From: Celoporthe dispersa
Taxonomy: Eukaryota > Ascomycota > Sordariomycetes > Diaporthales > Cryphonectriaceae
DNA: 64,000 nucleotides
Assembly (NCBI GenBank): GCA_016584495.1
Contig: WAID01000003.1
Span: 3,162,001-3,226,000, forward strand
Direction of reading: 5' to 3'
Below the pieces are notes generated by a model. The model was not told where the DNA came from. It ran no database searches and saw nothing but the letters and a program-made list of their open reading frames with translations. The position numbers and the translations under genes were made by a program. Each line of letters starts with the position of its first letter. Position 1 is the stretch's first letter. Below are positions 11,043 through 22,520 of this stretch, in pieces.

Positions 11043-12030
11043 CGCTGCTGCTGCCGCTGCTGCCTCCTCCGCCATTACTGCCGCTGGCAGCGCAGTTGCT
11101 GAGTGGAGGGTTCAGCCGGTCGGTCGAGCCGAAGGCGCCTGAGTCCATGAGCTTGCGGCCCGCCTCGCTCGGGACTATGGGGAAGCGATTCGGATCGGGA
11201 GTGCTCCCGGCGACGCCGGGTCCAGAAGTGGTGCTCATCGTTTTCATCTCCAAAGATCCGGGCTAGATCACGGCCCTGGAGTAGGGCCAGCAGCTGAGGC
11301 CTTGAGAGCACATTCTCACCTGTGCGGCGCATGATACTTCTGATTAGTATTGGTTGATGAGCCCAAGTGGCGTTGGCAGTAACTAGGTAAGTATGAAATG
11401 GATTCTGGGTGAGACAACGCAAGGGTTTCTCGGGAGGAAGGGTGGGTTGGATGCGATGAAGGTGCTATATGTGAACTGGGGTTATATGGATGGGTGAATC
11501 CCCAGTTAGGTAGGCTGAGGTAGACAGGATGGGGTCTTCCACGTGGCAGATGGGTATTCAGGGTCAGGATCTCACCAAATAAACGGCCAAGGGTGCCCAG
11601 CGAGATGGTTGCTGTCTGTGTTTGTCCTTCCTCGTCCTCATCGTCACCACCATCTTCTTCTTCTTCCTCGTCTCCTCCAGCCTGACCGATGACCACTTCT
11701 ACGGAATATCCTTGCACGGCATCTGATGGGGGGGAAAAAGGCGATCAGTCTGAGAAGGTCTCATAAGTACGGCAAGTTCACTGGCCACGAACCGTGAAAC
11801 TCATCATCGTCACCCTCATAGTCCGGGTCATCTTCATCATCATCGTCCTCCTCTGTCGTCTCGTGGTTTTGAGCCTCGGGTTCATCTGTGGCTGGCTCGA
11901 AAGAGTCATCGTCATCGCTATCATCATTGCTATCGTTTCGGGCATGGGACTGACTCCCTGACGCCTGCTGGAGGCTCTCGCCGAACCCGTTCTCGTCCGA
12001 GTCGTCCTGGTGAGGATATCTGTAGCTCAT
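9513..12030 (-). CDS. DCAF11/LEC14B-type WD40 repeat protein (CUL4-DDB1 substrate receptor)
   Basis: Proposed exons on the minus strand: 12030-11793, 11722-11576, 11319-9744 and 9664-9513. The first two encode an acidic Asp/Glu/Ser-rich tail. Then come a PDPNRFP...VPSEAG...LMDSGAFG segment, an Asn/Ser repeat, a basic patch and a WD40 propeller with clear GHEDDVNAVAF, YSGSDDQVIRVWDRR, FVGHCEGLTYIDSKGDGRY, LSNGKDQTMKLWDLR and YSGSHDGKVYVW blades. The order matches human DCAF11, which recruits substrates to CUL4-DDB1 ubiquitin ligases. The last intron (GTGAGC...ATAG, 79 nt) restores the final blade (LAASSWGGYD...VSVHSWNE). Intron 1 uses a GTTCGT donor. The second intron is less certain. Near 11206 the frame must change by one base to join FWTRRRR to TPDPNRFP, unless an unseen splice explains it. 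Confidence 0.8.
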
Positions 12031-13217
12031 GACGGGCGACACCAGAGCCACGAGAAAAGGATGATTCAGGTAGGTAGGATGAAAGTAAAGTGGTGATGCG
12101 TTGCCTGTCACCCGACGGATCCGGTGGAGAGACGTTGATTATATGGATGGATGAATGGATGGATGGGCGAATGAGTGATTGGTGATGACGATTAGTGAAG
12201 AACTCCAGAAAAACCCTCTGAACCAAAAAGTGCCACTCCACTGATATGCGATCACAGCTCTTGATGAGTGAGAACTACTGCAGATAGATAGCAGGGTTTC
12301 GCCCTCCTGTTGGGGAGTTTCATATGTGCAATGTTGTACTTCCCAAGGGCGGAGATCATCATTGACGACATGATATGCAATGACACGATAGGGCCCCTCT
12401 CTCCACAGTTAATGTAGGTGAGCCTACGTCGCCCGCCCGCTCCTCCCCCGGTCCCCGCCTCCGGAAGCTTGGCTCCGGACTTAAGTCTCCGGATTTAACC
12501 TCTGGTGAGACGGTCTCTGCTGGAAAAAGCTCATAGGCATTCTCAGGAGAAAATCAGAAAATAGAAAGACCTTTTTTTTTTTTTTAAGAAAAAAAGCAAA
12601 GAAAGTAGCTTGCATTGTGCTATCGATGTCTTCGTCTGGAAATATTTGTAGGGATGAACGATGCTCTGTCTGTGATGCCCTTGCTCGGTCCATAACACAT
12701 CACTTGGCCTCGGTCTCTTGGACAACTGCAGCATATGTTTCCCTTATCCTCCGCCGAGAGAACTTGGTTGTGTCGTGATGTCTAACCTCACGCACCACCA
12801 TCACGTCCCATTCCTGTGCGTCTCATAGTAACCACTAACATTTCCAGCTACCCACAGCTATGGGCGGAGCAGGCGGTCATAAACGGTGAGCCGGAGCGAG
12901 GCTGAGAGAGATTATATTAGAGCTCAGATCGTGATTCTTGAGAGAGACAGAACCCAATACGTCGCAACATGATCCAGCATATGCTGAGGTGCTTTTGTAT
13001 TAGCCCATCTCAAGGGTGAAAGCCTCCTGCGGGTATGTCATGACGGAGACCGTCACACTATAGAAGTGCCGGATCTCGTACCATTAGGATCTCGCAGGAT
13101 TACGTCTCACAGAAGGATTTCCTATTTCGCGATCGGGCCAAGGCGACGTGAAATAAGCACCGATACTTTTGGGTCAAGATAGAGATTTATGCTGTTCCAA
13201 CATCGTGTATAGAGCCG
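12031..13217. other. Intergenic region
   Basis: No gene is supported. It contains a T15 run directly followed by an A-rich run near 12571-12598. Confidence 0.5.
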
Positions 13218-13908
13218 TTAGGCCTCGCACCGGGCTGAAATGTCTCCCGGAGCCCATCGCATTACTGGAGCTTCCTCGGGGTCGCGGCGGGGACGTCCGG
13301 CCCAAAAAAGCCCAAAAGATACGCCGTTCTCGTCAGACACAACATAGCCTTTCGTCCTTGTCAGCCTTAATTTTTCTTCGTCTGGCGTCTCCCAATCGCG
13401 TCCGGCTCGGATGGGTACAGGAAAGTTCAGGCTCACCGTCACACCGACATTCCCCCACGTCATACTATTCCAGCCAGCCACATCCACAAACCTCGCCCAG
13501 CCCAGGACATAGTAGCACACACAGACATGTGAGATATCGGCGATCCAACAGGCGACCAGATAGTTGCGCACAACCTTGATCTCGGATGTCGTGTACAGCA
13601 CGGCGGAGGCGACGAGGAACACCAGCCCATACGTGTTGCCCAGCTGGAGGGCTACCAGCCTAGCATTATCGTCTACCGCCGAGGACAAGCCGGTGGATGT
13701 CTGCTCTGTGACGAACCATGCCGGGTTGAGGGTTGCCCCGGCCCAGCCTGCGAGCCTATGGGCAGGTGTTTCATCAGCTGGAGTGGTCCTAGAGAACTGT
13801 GCCCAAGCGTCATAGCAGGGAGAGAAGAAGGAAGAGGAAGACTCACAGACTGAGGGGCTCAAAGACGGTAAAGACCAGACGAGGAATGGTGGGTAGACGA
13901 GAAGCCAT
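13218..13908 (-). CDS. Four-helix membrane protein, DUF7704-like
   Basis: Exons 13908-13847 and 13755-13218 with a 91-nt intron (GTGAGT...CATAG) give 199 aa. The start MASRLPTIPRLVFTVFEPLSL followed by LAGW is typical of the fungal DUF7704 family (P-IPR--FT--EP-SL-AG). Four hydrophobic segments are visible at about residues 11-28, 54-74, 84-105 and 113-131. They are followed by a hydrophilic, Arg-rich tail that is longer than I would expect for the family, so the true 3' end could lie upstream after another splice. The family has no assigned function, and some members occur in secondary-metabolite clusters. Nothing around this gene suggests such a cluster. Confidence 0.7.
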
Positions 13909-14644
13909 GTTATCAGCGACTTCAGTTGTCAGATGAAAGAAAATGAAGGTATGAAGGTGGAGGGCGTGGGCTCGTGGACATGGAACAAGGTCTGTTAGAG
14001 AATTCGACCAGAGCAGCAAGCAGTATGGTAATTAGCCCAGCGACGATCCTGGGGCGGCGGGCCGACCCTGTTTCGAGAGTCTAAATCCTACAGTATGATT
14101 GAGTGACAAGAGAAGGCGGGCTCGAGCTAATCATACCGTAGTCTAAGCACAAGGGAAGAAAAAAAAAAGGTTCTTAATCTGGGTGATCAATTTGTTGTGC
14201 TGCTACTGCAGTGGCCAGGAGGTTTGGTCTTGGTTGGTAGTACAGGGCCTCGAGAGCCTTGGAGAGAGGGGATGGAGAGGGCGGATGACCGGGGGGGTTT
14301 AGTGCCCATCTGCAGGCATGTCTCTTCTCCAACTGCCGCCTACAGAAAGAGGTGGTGGTCGCCCGCTGAGTGGCAGTCTACGCTCATCCTTGAGTACAAT
14401 CTCCCAGAGACCGCTCGCCACTTTCTACCGCTGCCTCAGGCTCGACTGCTGGTTTGTTTGGTCACGACAGACATCTCTTAATCGCCTAGCACCGCCCAAG
14501 GGAACGGAAAGCCCGGCGACGAACCCCACATGTGCATAGCGATTGATCCTCGGGCTTCGACAAAGGCAATCCTCTCGTGAAGCTCGAGCCCTTTCAGGGG
14601 GGCCGTCACCCACTCTCCCAGATGCCCCCTCGCCGACCTTCACG
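13909..14644. other. Divergent intergenic region
   Basis: Shared 5' flank of the DUF7704-like gene (-) and the Myb gene (+). No gene is supported. The Myb frame stays open upstream to 14543 but without protein-like sequence. Confidence 0.5.
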
Positions 14645-16546
14645 ATGGCCACCATCGAGCCGCGGCTGATGCACCTGCTCAACAACACGAACGCCTCCCC
14701 CGAGGACTCCTACTACCCACCGCCAGATCTCCCGCCCATACAGAGCTTCAGCAGCTTCGCCAAGACGTCCAACATCTCCCTGCCCCCCCTGGAACCCGAC
14801 GCCGGCAGCAGCAGCAGCAGCCACCATGAGAAGCAGCCCGCCTCCAAGTCTGTCCACCAGATTCCATCCCTGGCATCCATCCGAGAGGAATACAACACGG
14901 GCCGTTACAGTCACGATGGAGGAGGGGGAGGAGGAGCAGGAGGCGGAGGAGGAGGAGGAGGATCTGCATCCGGGTCGAACCGCCAGAACCATGGCGGTGC
15001 CATCTCGCTGCGGATGCTGTTCGACAACCCAGAGATCAACGAATCCTCGCACTCGCTGAACCACATCCTCGATGACGTGCCCGAACCCATGTCCGCCTCG
15101 TCGACGACGGCCGACGACCTCTCGACCAAGAAGCGCCAGCGGGCCATGACGGTCAAGGACGACATCATGCACCTGCCGCAACCCCTGAAGAAGCAAAAGT
15201 CGACCCAGAACATCAGCCAGAATATTATGCCTCCCATCATCAACGGCCTGTACGAACCACCACCGAACGCAGCTGTGTTCCCGCCGATCGCCCTTGACGA
15301 CGGCAATGAGGGTGTGGCACCCGCAAGCCTGCATACGTTAAACCAGCTGAGTGGCAGTAGTGCTGGTATGCCGACCAACAGTGTCGAGGCGCCAGAAGCA
15401 CAAGAGACATGTGCCTTCGGCGAGGCCAGGCCGGAAAATCCTGGACTCACACTAGAAACAGAGAGGCCCTTGGCTAAGGTGAAGAGGAAGGCGGCTAAGC
15501 CGAGAAAGAAGTGGTCAGAGGAAGAGACCAAGCACCTATTGCTCGGCGTAAGCAAGTACGGAGTCGGGAAGTGGACGAGCATCTTGGACGACCCTGAGTA
15601 CAGCTTCAACGGGCGGACAGCGGGTGACCTGAAAGATCGATTTCGCACATGCTGCCCAGACGAGCTGCGGATAGGGCCGAGCAAGAGCAGAGAGAGCCTG
15701 CGTTCTCAGGACAAGTCCGCCAGCCTGTCGCCAGCCGAGCCGCGGCCCAAGGGCAAGACGAAGACCGTACTGCTGCTGGAGGATATACTTGCAGACCCAG
15801 AGCATCTACCAGGACATCCCAGCAAAGAAGAGCCGGCGCTGGCGAGGTCCTCGAGCCAGACGACAATAGGGCAGCAAGAGTCTGACTCGACAACCAAGCC
15901 GAAGAAGAGCAGGGCGCACCGCAAGAAGATTGAGGACCTCCAGGCGATGGGCATACACGGGCCGTTCAAGAAGTCCCACAGACGGGAGAGGCGTCCATTC
16001 ACACAGCAGGATGATGATCAGATCCTCGAGGGCCTCCAGCTATACGGGCCCGCGTGGACCAAGATCCAGCGTGACCCCAGGTTCGACCTATCTAGCCGCC
16101 AGCCGACCGATCTAAGGGACAGGGTGCGCAACAAGTACCCTGACATGTACAAGCAGATCGAGGAGAAGCAGGGGCATACTAAGGATCCCGTCTCGGCTGG
16201 GCCCGCCTTGCCCTCGCGTCCTGCACCGTCAGCCAGGAGCAGCAATGTCATGGAACCGACGGTAAACAACATGATCAACGAGAATTCGCTGATGACGCTC
16301 GAGCCGCATCTGCACCGGGCAGGGTCTAGGGAGGAGGTCATGATGCCCAAGTGGGCAGGATCCCTACCACCTTCTGCATCCGCATCTACCGGAGCTGCTG
16401 GAGGTGGGGCCTTCCACGAGCTGCCGGGCATGGACTCGTTCTCAAGAGAGGGCTTGGAGGGCGAGGTCGTGGAAGGCAGCGAGCAGTCCGCGTCTGGAGC
16501 CTTTGGTGGGATGATGGACATTTCCAGGTTGCTCTTGGACGAGTGA
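14645..16546 (+). CDS. Double Myb/telobox DNA-binding protein, Tay1/Teb1-like
   Basis: Intronless, 633 aa from ATG 14645 (CACGATGGCC), chosen because MATIEPRL begins the protein-like sequence. The N-terminal 280 residues are low complexity (Pro, Ser, a poly-Gly run near residue 100) with basic nuclear-signal patches (KKRQR, KKQK). Two Myb domains follow. The first, at about 287-336, has RKKWSEEETKHLL, GVGKWTSIL and GRTAGDLKDRFRT. The second, at about 448-500, has RRPFTQQDDDQIL, GPAWTKI and RQPTDLRDRVRNKYP. The ending DLKDRFR/DLRDRVRN is a telobox-type third helix. This two-Myb layout is that of Yarrowia Tay1 and fission yeast Teb1, which bind TTAGGG-type double-stranded DNA at telomeres and at some gene promoters. 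DNA target and role here are inferred. Confidence 0.82.
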   Translation: MATIEPRLMHLLNNTNASPEDSYYPPPDLPPIQSFSSFAKTSNISLPPLEPDAGSSSSSHHEKQPASKSVHQIPSLASIREEYNTGRYSHDGGGGGGAGGGGGGGGSASGSNRQNHGGAISLRMLFDNPEINESSHSLNHILDDVPEPMSASSTTADDLSTKKRQRAMTVKDDIMHLPQPLKKQKSTQNISQNIMPPIINGLYEPPPNAAVFPPIALDDGNEGVAPASLHTLNQLSGSSAGMPTNSVEAPEAQETCAFGEARPENPGLTLETERPLAKVKRKAAKPRKKWSEEETKHLLLGVSKYGVGKWTSILDDPEYSFNGRTAGDLKDRFRTCCPDELRIGPSKSRESLRSQDKSASLSPAEPRPKGKTKTVLLLEDILADPEHLPGHPSKEEPALARSSSQTTIGQQESDSTTKPKKSRAHRKKIEDLQAMGIHGPFKKSHRRERRPFTQQDDDQILEGLQLYGPAWTKIQRDPRFDLSSRQPTDLRDRVRNKYPDMYKQIEEKQGHTKDPVSAGPALPSRPAPSARSSNVMEPTVNNMINENSLMTLEPHLHRAGSREEVMMPKWAGSLPPSASASTGAAGGGAFHELPGMDSFSREGLEGEVVEGSEQSASGAFGGMMDISRLLLDE

Positions 16547-17226
16547 ACCTCGGGAGCTCGGGGGCTGCGTCCAGAACCTGTCACTTGTTTACAGCGTGTT
16601 TTCTTTAGGCTTAGTAGTACGGGTCATCTTAAGTTCATGGAGGATTTTACGAGGGAATATGGGCGTTTTCCTACCGTCAACTCGGACAGGCTGATGTTGT
16701 TTCGATACCTCTTTTTTTTGTTTGTTTCTTTTTTTCTTTCCGGGACCCTGGGGCCTTTTATGGACGGAGTAATGGATGGATTGGAATTAAGCTGCGAGGG
16801 CGAAGAACCTGTAGAAAAGGCTCTCCGCCTTGAATCGCCTTTCAATTTAGAATCTGGAGCAATCTTGCTAGAATCAAACCATGCAATTTGGTTTCCTTGC
16901 GCTTGACTTTCAGTTTGCTTCTATGGCTATGATGGTTGGTCCCTAGCCCTGTGACAACAGCCTGCAAAACAGAACATTTGTCAGTCTGCTTGAGTCAACA
17001 AGCAGGGATCATTGGGCAGCATGTGGGTAGTCGTGGCAGACTCCCTCAGCAGGTCACGTGCGGTACCCTTTTTAGGACTAGCGCAACGCTAGGGTGAAGT
17101 AAACCCACTGCTTGCCAAATTTTCAACTCAAACAGTTTAATCGCGAACTTCTTTTCCCTCTCGACCAGCCAGCTTCTCTACAACCACCCAGTACCTCGAC
17201 AACAATCCAACCACAAGACAGCCAAG
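16547..17226. promoter_or_regulatory. Intergenic region with the RPS4 promoter
   Basis: 3' flank of the Myb gene and promoter of RPS4. The proximal part contains CACGTG (17055-17060), CTAGGGT (17089-17095) and nearby AAACCC, followed by a pyrimidine-rich 5' UTR. The motifs are visible; their use is inferred. Confidence 0.4.
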
Positions 17227-18452
17227 ATGGGTCGCGGTCGTAAGTAATACACTAATTGAGAACTCCTTGATGCATGCTTCAATGGCAAGGCTTGCTCGAC
17301 TTGCACCAGGTCGCAGCTGCAGCAGCAATTGATGCTGGTTCTCTGGATACCAATCCCTACAATGAAGGACAACATCAATAGATGGGTCACCATGATACTG
17401 ACTTCACTTCTGCTGTACAGCTAAGAAGCACCAGAAGCGCCTCAGCGCGCCCAAGCACTGGCTCCTGGACAAGCTGTCCGGTACCTACGCTCCCAAGCCC
17501 TCTGCCGGTCCCCACAAGGCTCGCGACTGCCTTCCCCTCATCGTCTTCATCCGCAACCGCCTCAAGTACGCACTGAACTACCGCGAGACCAAGGCCATCC
17601 TCATGCAGCGCCTCGTCAAGGTCGACGGCAAGGTTCGCACCGACATGACCTTCCCCTCCGGCTTCATGGACGTCGTCTCCATCGAGAAGACCGGCGAGAA
17701 CTTCCGCCTCGTCTACGACACCAAGGGCCGCTTCACGGTCCACCGCATCCAGGCCGAGGAGGCCGAGTACAAGCTGGGCAAGGTCAAGCGTGTGCAGCTG
17801 GGCCGTGGCGGTATCCCATTCTTGGTTACGCATGATGCCAGAACGTGAGTTCCTGTGCCATCTGTCAGCCGTTGGACCAAGCTTTGGTTGATTCCGAATC
17901 CACGCGTTCTCTCGTTCCCTCACCGCGGGCGAGGGGAATGAAGAAGATTCATGATTCGTCGAAGCGAGATCATCAACGGCTGGTACGTCCCTCCATTACT
18001 TCTTGGTTGCTAACCCCCTGCTATAGCATCCGCTTCCCTGACCCTGCCATCAAGGTCAATGACACTGTCAAGATCAAGTAAGTGAAACTCTCCCGACACA
18101 CTACATCGAGGTTTTTTTTTTAAAAAAAATTGATGCTAATCAGCTTTGCAGCCTGTCCACTGGCAAGATCGATGACTTTGTCAAGTTCGAGGTCGGCCAC
18201 GTTGCTATGGTCACCGGTGGTCGTAACATGGGTCGTGTCGGTGTTGTCACCCACCGTGAGCGTCACGATGGAGGTTTCAACATCGTCCACCTTAAGGACG
18301 CCATTGACAACACCTTCGCCACCCGGGAGGCCAACGTCTTCATCATCGGTGCCGAGCGTCCCTGGATCTCCCTGCCCAAGGGCAAGGGTGTCAAGCTCAC
18401 CATCGCTGAGGAGCGTGACCGCCGCCGTGCCAACGCCATCGCCAGCAACTAA
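17227..18452 (+). CDS. rps4: 40S ribosomal protein S4 (eS4)
   Basis: Four exons (17227-17239, 17421-17844, 18027-18077, 18152-18452) give 262 aa, the normal eS4 length. The 13-nt first exon encodes MGRG plus one base and joins to PKKHQKRL, the invariant start. Landmarks in order: WLLDKLSGTYAPKPSAGPHK, the S4-type RNA-binding segment around RNRLKYALNYRE, the central VDGKVRTD, GRGGIPFLVTHDARTIRFPDP, and the C-terminal KOW-type segment with GGRNMGRVGVV. All introns have GTAAGT or GTGAGT donors and clear branch sites (TGCTAAC in intron 2). The protein binds 18S rRNA in the small subunit body. A short first exon ending within codon 5 is typical of fungal ribosomal-protein genes. Confidence 0.98.
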
Positions 18453-21400
18453 GCGGCTGGCTGGCCTGGTGATGATTGATGTTTGGTTCGACTAGGCAAG
18501 GCAAAAAGGGTTCTCACTTTTGAAAAGAAAAAAAGTGACGGCATGGACAAGGCGTTACGGACGTTTCGGCTTTGAATTTCGCTATGGTTAGATAGCCAAC
18601 CCAATAAGTCGACACGTAGAGGTCGCAGGGTAATGAATTCTTGCAAACGTCCTATTCTCCTGCCTCTTTCTCCTTCAAGTCGTGATGCTCACTCCTTGGA
18701 CACTGCGTGCTCTTGCGCGGACCTCCTATCCCCATCACAACTCCCCTCCCCCTCCCACCGCATGTCCTGACCTGAATAGTGACCCTTAGCCGATCGATTC
18801 GATGTCGCGTATTACTACTGTGTCAGACTGGTGCTCAAAAAGGCCATGATAATTGCATGGGAATAGACCTATCCCTGGGGCGCCGACAGCTTCAAGGCAC
18901 GAGTGCGAGCTGTCACGTAGCATCACACATAAACGGTATCAGAAATTGAAATTGCACCTCTCTTGAGAGCAGAGTTGCTCGCTCGCTTTGGCTTGTGTGT
19001 GCTGTCGGATTCCGAACGGACCAATTGACCGTGGAGGAGGCGTTCCATGTAGTCTACTTACTGCGTGACATGCAAATTCCCGCGACCACATAGTTTGGGG
19101 AACACGGGATCCTTGACCGCGGGAGGCAAAATGACTTGCAGAAGAGGAGAGGGGACCTGAGGCGTCCAGCAGTATGTACCTGCATGAGCCATCAAGGTGT
19201 GCACAGGCTTTTGAGGCCATGGTGGGTGCTTACGAGATGACTTAAGTTCTGGGAGTTCACCCAACTGCCGTACTCTCGAAGCATGGAGGCGGAGCAGGTC
19301 ACACGAAGCTTTGGTGGCCTAGCCCACCAGCACATTGGTGGGAAAGTGCGCAGACGGCAGCAGGCTCATATGTTCTCTTGTGACTATTGCCTGCTCCGGC
19401 CTGTCAGCCACACTCTGTCTAGGCTTGTTGCCACCTTGATGAATTTGGCTCAACGAAACTACTTCTCCTCCAGTCTCATAATGAGTCTCATTCATGTGGG
19501 ACGAATTACTAATGGTAATACCAGCGGTCTGCAAGCCTGGGTGCTCTAGTGAGCCGGGCCTACGTGATGTGTCTCATGTCCCATGGTTTGTCCATCACGT
19601 CAGCCCCATTTCGAGACCATCTGCGTTTAAATATGCGCCACCACGCCGAGAGGGTTTGCGGGGTGTATGAGAAGGTGGTCGCCTCTGACAACACGTCTTG
19701 GCCACATCCAGAACTGGCTGTAATCCGGACTTGGGACGAGAAAACGTCGCAGCTTACACAACATCCACCACCCATTCAGAAAATATGAGAGCCGTCTTGT
19801 GACGTGGTCATGGCGCGGATACGACAGGGAATTAAATTGTCGCTCAGCATGACGTGAGCAAATTAGTCTGCCCTACCGCTCTCGCTGGCAGGCAAGAGAC
19901 CAACGACCGCAATCAGAATTCTTCTTTTTCTGTTCTTTCCTTTTTCTGCCTTTTTCTTTTTCCCTTCCTGCCAGGAGCCAAGTGTCCGTGATCAGAAAAT
20001 CCAGCATACGTATCTCGAAGATCGTCCAGGATTCCCAAAGAGGAATCCCAGCGGATCCCAAGGCACACCTGCCTCTCTAGGCAACCATAATCATGGGAGA
20101 CCAGGAGGGGGGAAGAGAGAATAAATTCGTCCCCCAACACTTCTCGAAGGTAGCCACCGAAGGGGGATTAGTATTCACTACAACCACGGATCGCAATTCT
20201 TACGTGGTCGCGCGACAGGCGCATGACGCTGAAGCCGAGTCAAGATGCCTCGCGGCCCGCTGGATGCGTCATGTATGGCTGGGACCCGGCTCGATGCCGA
20301 GATCGTGAGGGCTCCCGCCGTACATGGCAGTTCTTGCGGGTGGTTGGGAAAATTGCAGCAGCTGGAGGAGGCAAACTTGGGCCCTTGGGAAATGACGGGG
20401 TGCGATGATGACATCCGTCCTGCCTCGTGTGTCCTCGCGCCGTGCTTGCTCTCCCCACTGGCTAGACCTTTCTAACGCGGCCCTGCAGGTCTTCTTCTTC
20501 TTCTTCTTCTTCTTCTGCTTCTTCTCTTGTGAGGTAAGCTAGTAGTACCCTGCAAGGCCTTCTGCGCCTAGGACGAGACAATGGATGTTATAATTTCACC
20601 TCCCCTCCCCCTCCCCCAGTATACACGCCCCTTACCTTGCCGGTGTGCTCACACGTGAGACATGCAGCGTGCAGTCGGCCGGATACACGGAACCCAGAGC
20701 CGGAGGTAACTTCTCATTTATGCGGTCAAGGTGCTGAAGGCAGTGAGCTGGCTGGTGGTCATCTCAACGGGTTCCCCGTCAGCGAGCAAAGTTTGTGACA
20801 CGGCGAGGGCTACGAGATGGTTGACGAGGAGGGGGAAAAGCAGTGCAGCCACGAAAAAACAAAGGATCCGCCAAAAAGCAACAGCAAACAGGCTATGTGG
20901 GGCTTCCCCAGACTTGGCTTGTGTGATGGCCCTAGTAGGGTCTAGCACGGACCAACGGCAGGCCTGGCCGATGACGGCGATGGGCTTGGGGGACATCCCG
21001 ACCGACGCCTTCCTCGCCCATCCTCTGCTCTGCTCTCCTCTCCCAGCTCACCTCGCACCTCATCCACCCATCTTCTCTCATCGCCTTAGTTAGCTCGGGT
21101 CTTCGATCTAGAATCACCCCGAGCGCCTCCAGTCATGCACACCTCCAGCCACTCGTCAGCCGTTGTCCCGAAGCACGACTCCATTGTCGCACAACGTCCT
21201 TACGGCATAACTTGATGGTTGCACAGCGCCTCTGTTTCACCGCAGCACCTGTCAAACTTGTCCACAAATTCAGAGCCAGATGCTATGGCGCTTACCCCCT
21301 TCTACTGCTACTACTGCACCTCGTCCCATGAACAATTCACCCACCACCAGCCCGACTACTACACCCTCCCCTCCTTTCGGCTTGCTGCTCTCCCGGGGGG

Positions 21401-22520
21401 GGGCAGGCACGATGTACCAACGAGCCCTGGAGCAGCCGCAGTAACATCATTCAACTCTGGCTGGGAAGAGAAGCTCTGAGGAAGCCAGGCCCTGGCAGAC
21501 CAGATCTCCGCGATACAACCCCCCTCCATGCAGTCTAGAGAGAAGAGGGTGGTGCACCACGCCTGCACCTGCAGGACTAGCTGTCAGGCCCCGAGGGCGG
21601 GGTCCACCGACCACTGGCTGCTGGTCCCCACCACCGTCTGGACGATCTACCCAGAGCCTAGCGACACCTGACCATCTGATTCAGGTACACCGTCCCAGCT
21701 CGCAGGGCCGAGCTGCATGATCCTCAGAAACAGGTTCCTCGGGACGGCAGGCGGCTGTCTGACCCATCTCCCTTTCTTCTGCGTGCGAATGCCGCGAGCC
21801 AGTTGACTCGTTGCGATCTGCAGGCTGGAGGTCTCGTGCTCCCAAGCCGTTGGTTCTGTTTCTGACCAGTCCACCTGAAGAGGTGACCGCAGTTCCTGCG
21901 TATATCGCAGCGGCGAACCGTGACGGACTTGCGGGTAGGTACCCACGAGACTGGTTCAGAGTGGCACCTGGGGCGGCATTGTCTCTCTCTTTCTTTTTTT
22001 TTCTCCTCTCTTTCTTCTCTTTCTCTGGTCCATTTTTCCTCTGCTTTTCTGTTCTTGGGCTGCCGTCACGTAGCTGGCCTGGGAGGACACCCTGCGGAGA
22101 AACCCGGTGGATTGGCCATCGGGCAGACCGCGATTGTATCCTACGATGCCCTCTAGTAGCCGCTAGGCCACACCCGCAGACCGAACAAGACGGGGATGGG
22201 CAGAGAGGTATTCTGGTCTGAAGGCTCTGAGAGCACTGTGCGTGGTCTTCCCCCAGGGTACATTGTCTGGGACGGTCATTTCTCAACTTGTTCTGAAATG
22301 GTACATATATCCACGCCAACCCCACGGGGCTAGAGCCTCGACCAACGGGACAGAACCTGACCCCGGATGGATTTTGCTGGATACCGACATTTCGGAGGTT
22401 TGCACGATCCTCCCGCCGTTTTGATTCGACTTTCCTTTTTTCTGCTCACTAGCCTTTAGGTAATCCAAACTCGTTGCGTGCCCAAAATCCACTTCTCTCC
22501 CGGACGTACTTCTCCACCCA
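18453..22520. other. Gene-poor intergenic region
   Basis: About 4 kb without a supported gene. It holds a (TTC)n run at about 20490-20515 and C-rich patches near 20610. Several hydrophobic or Arg-rich short ORFs were inspected and judged accidental. Confidence 0.45.

Noticed and set aside
17240..17420. snoRNA inside RPS4 intron 1
   Set aside because: Only weak C- and D-box-like strings and no terminal stem; not supportable.
20718..20996. Hydrophobic ORF on the minus strand
   Set aside because: Has a membrane-like segment but no codon bias, splice support or recognisable family.
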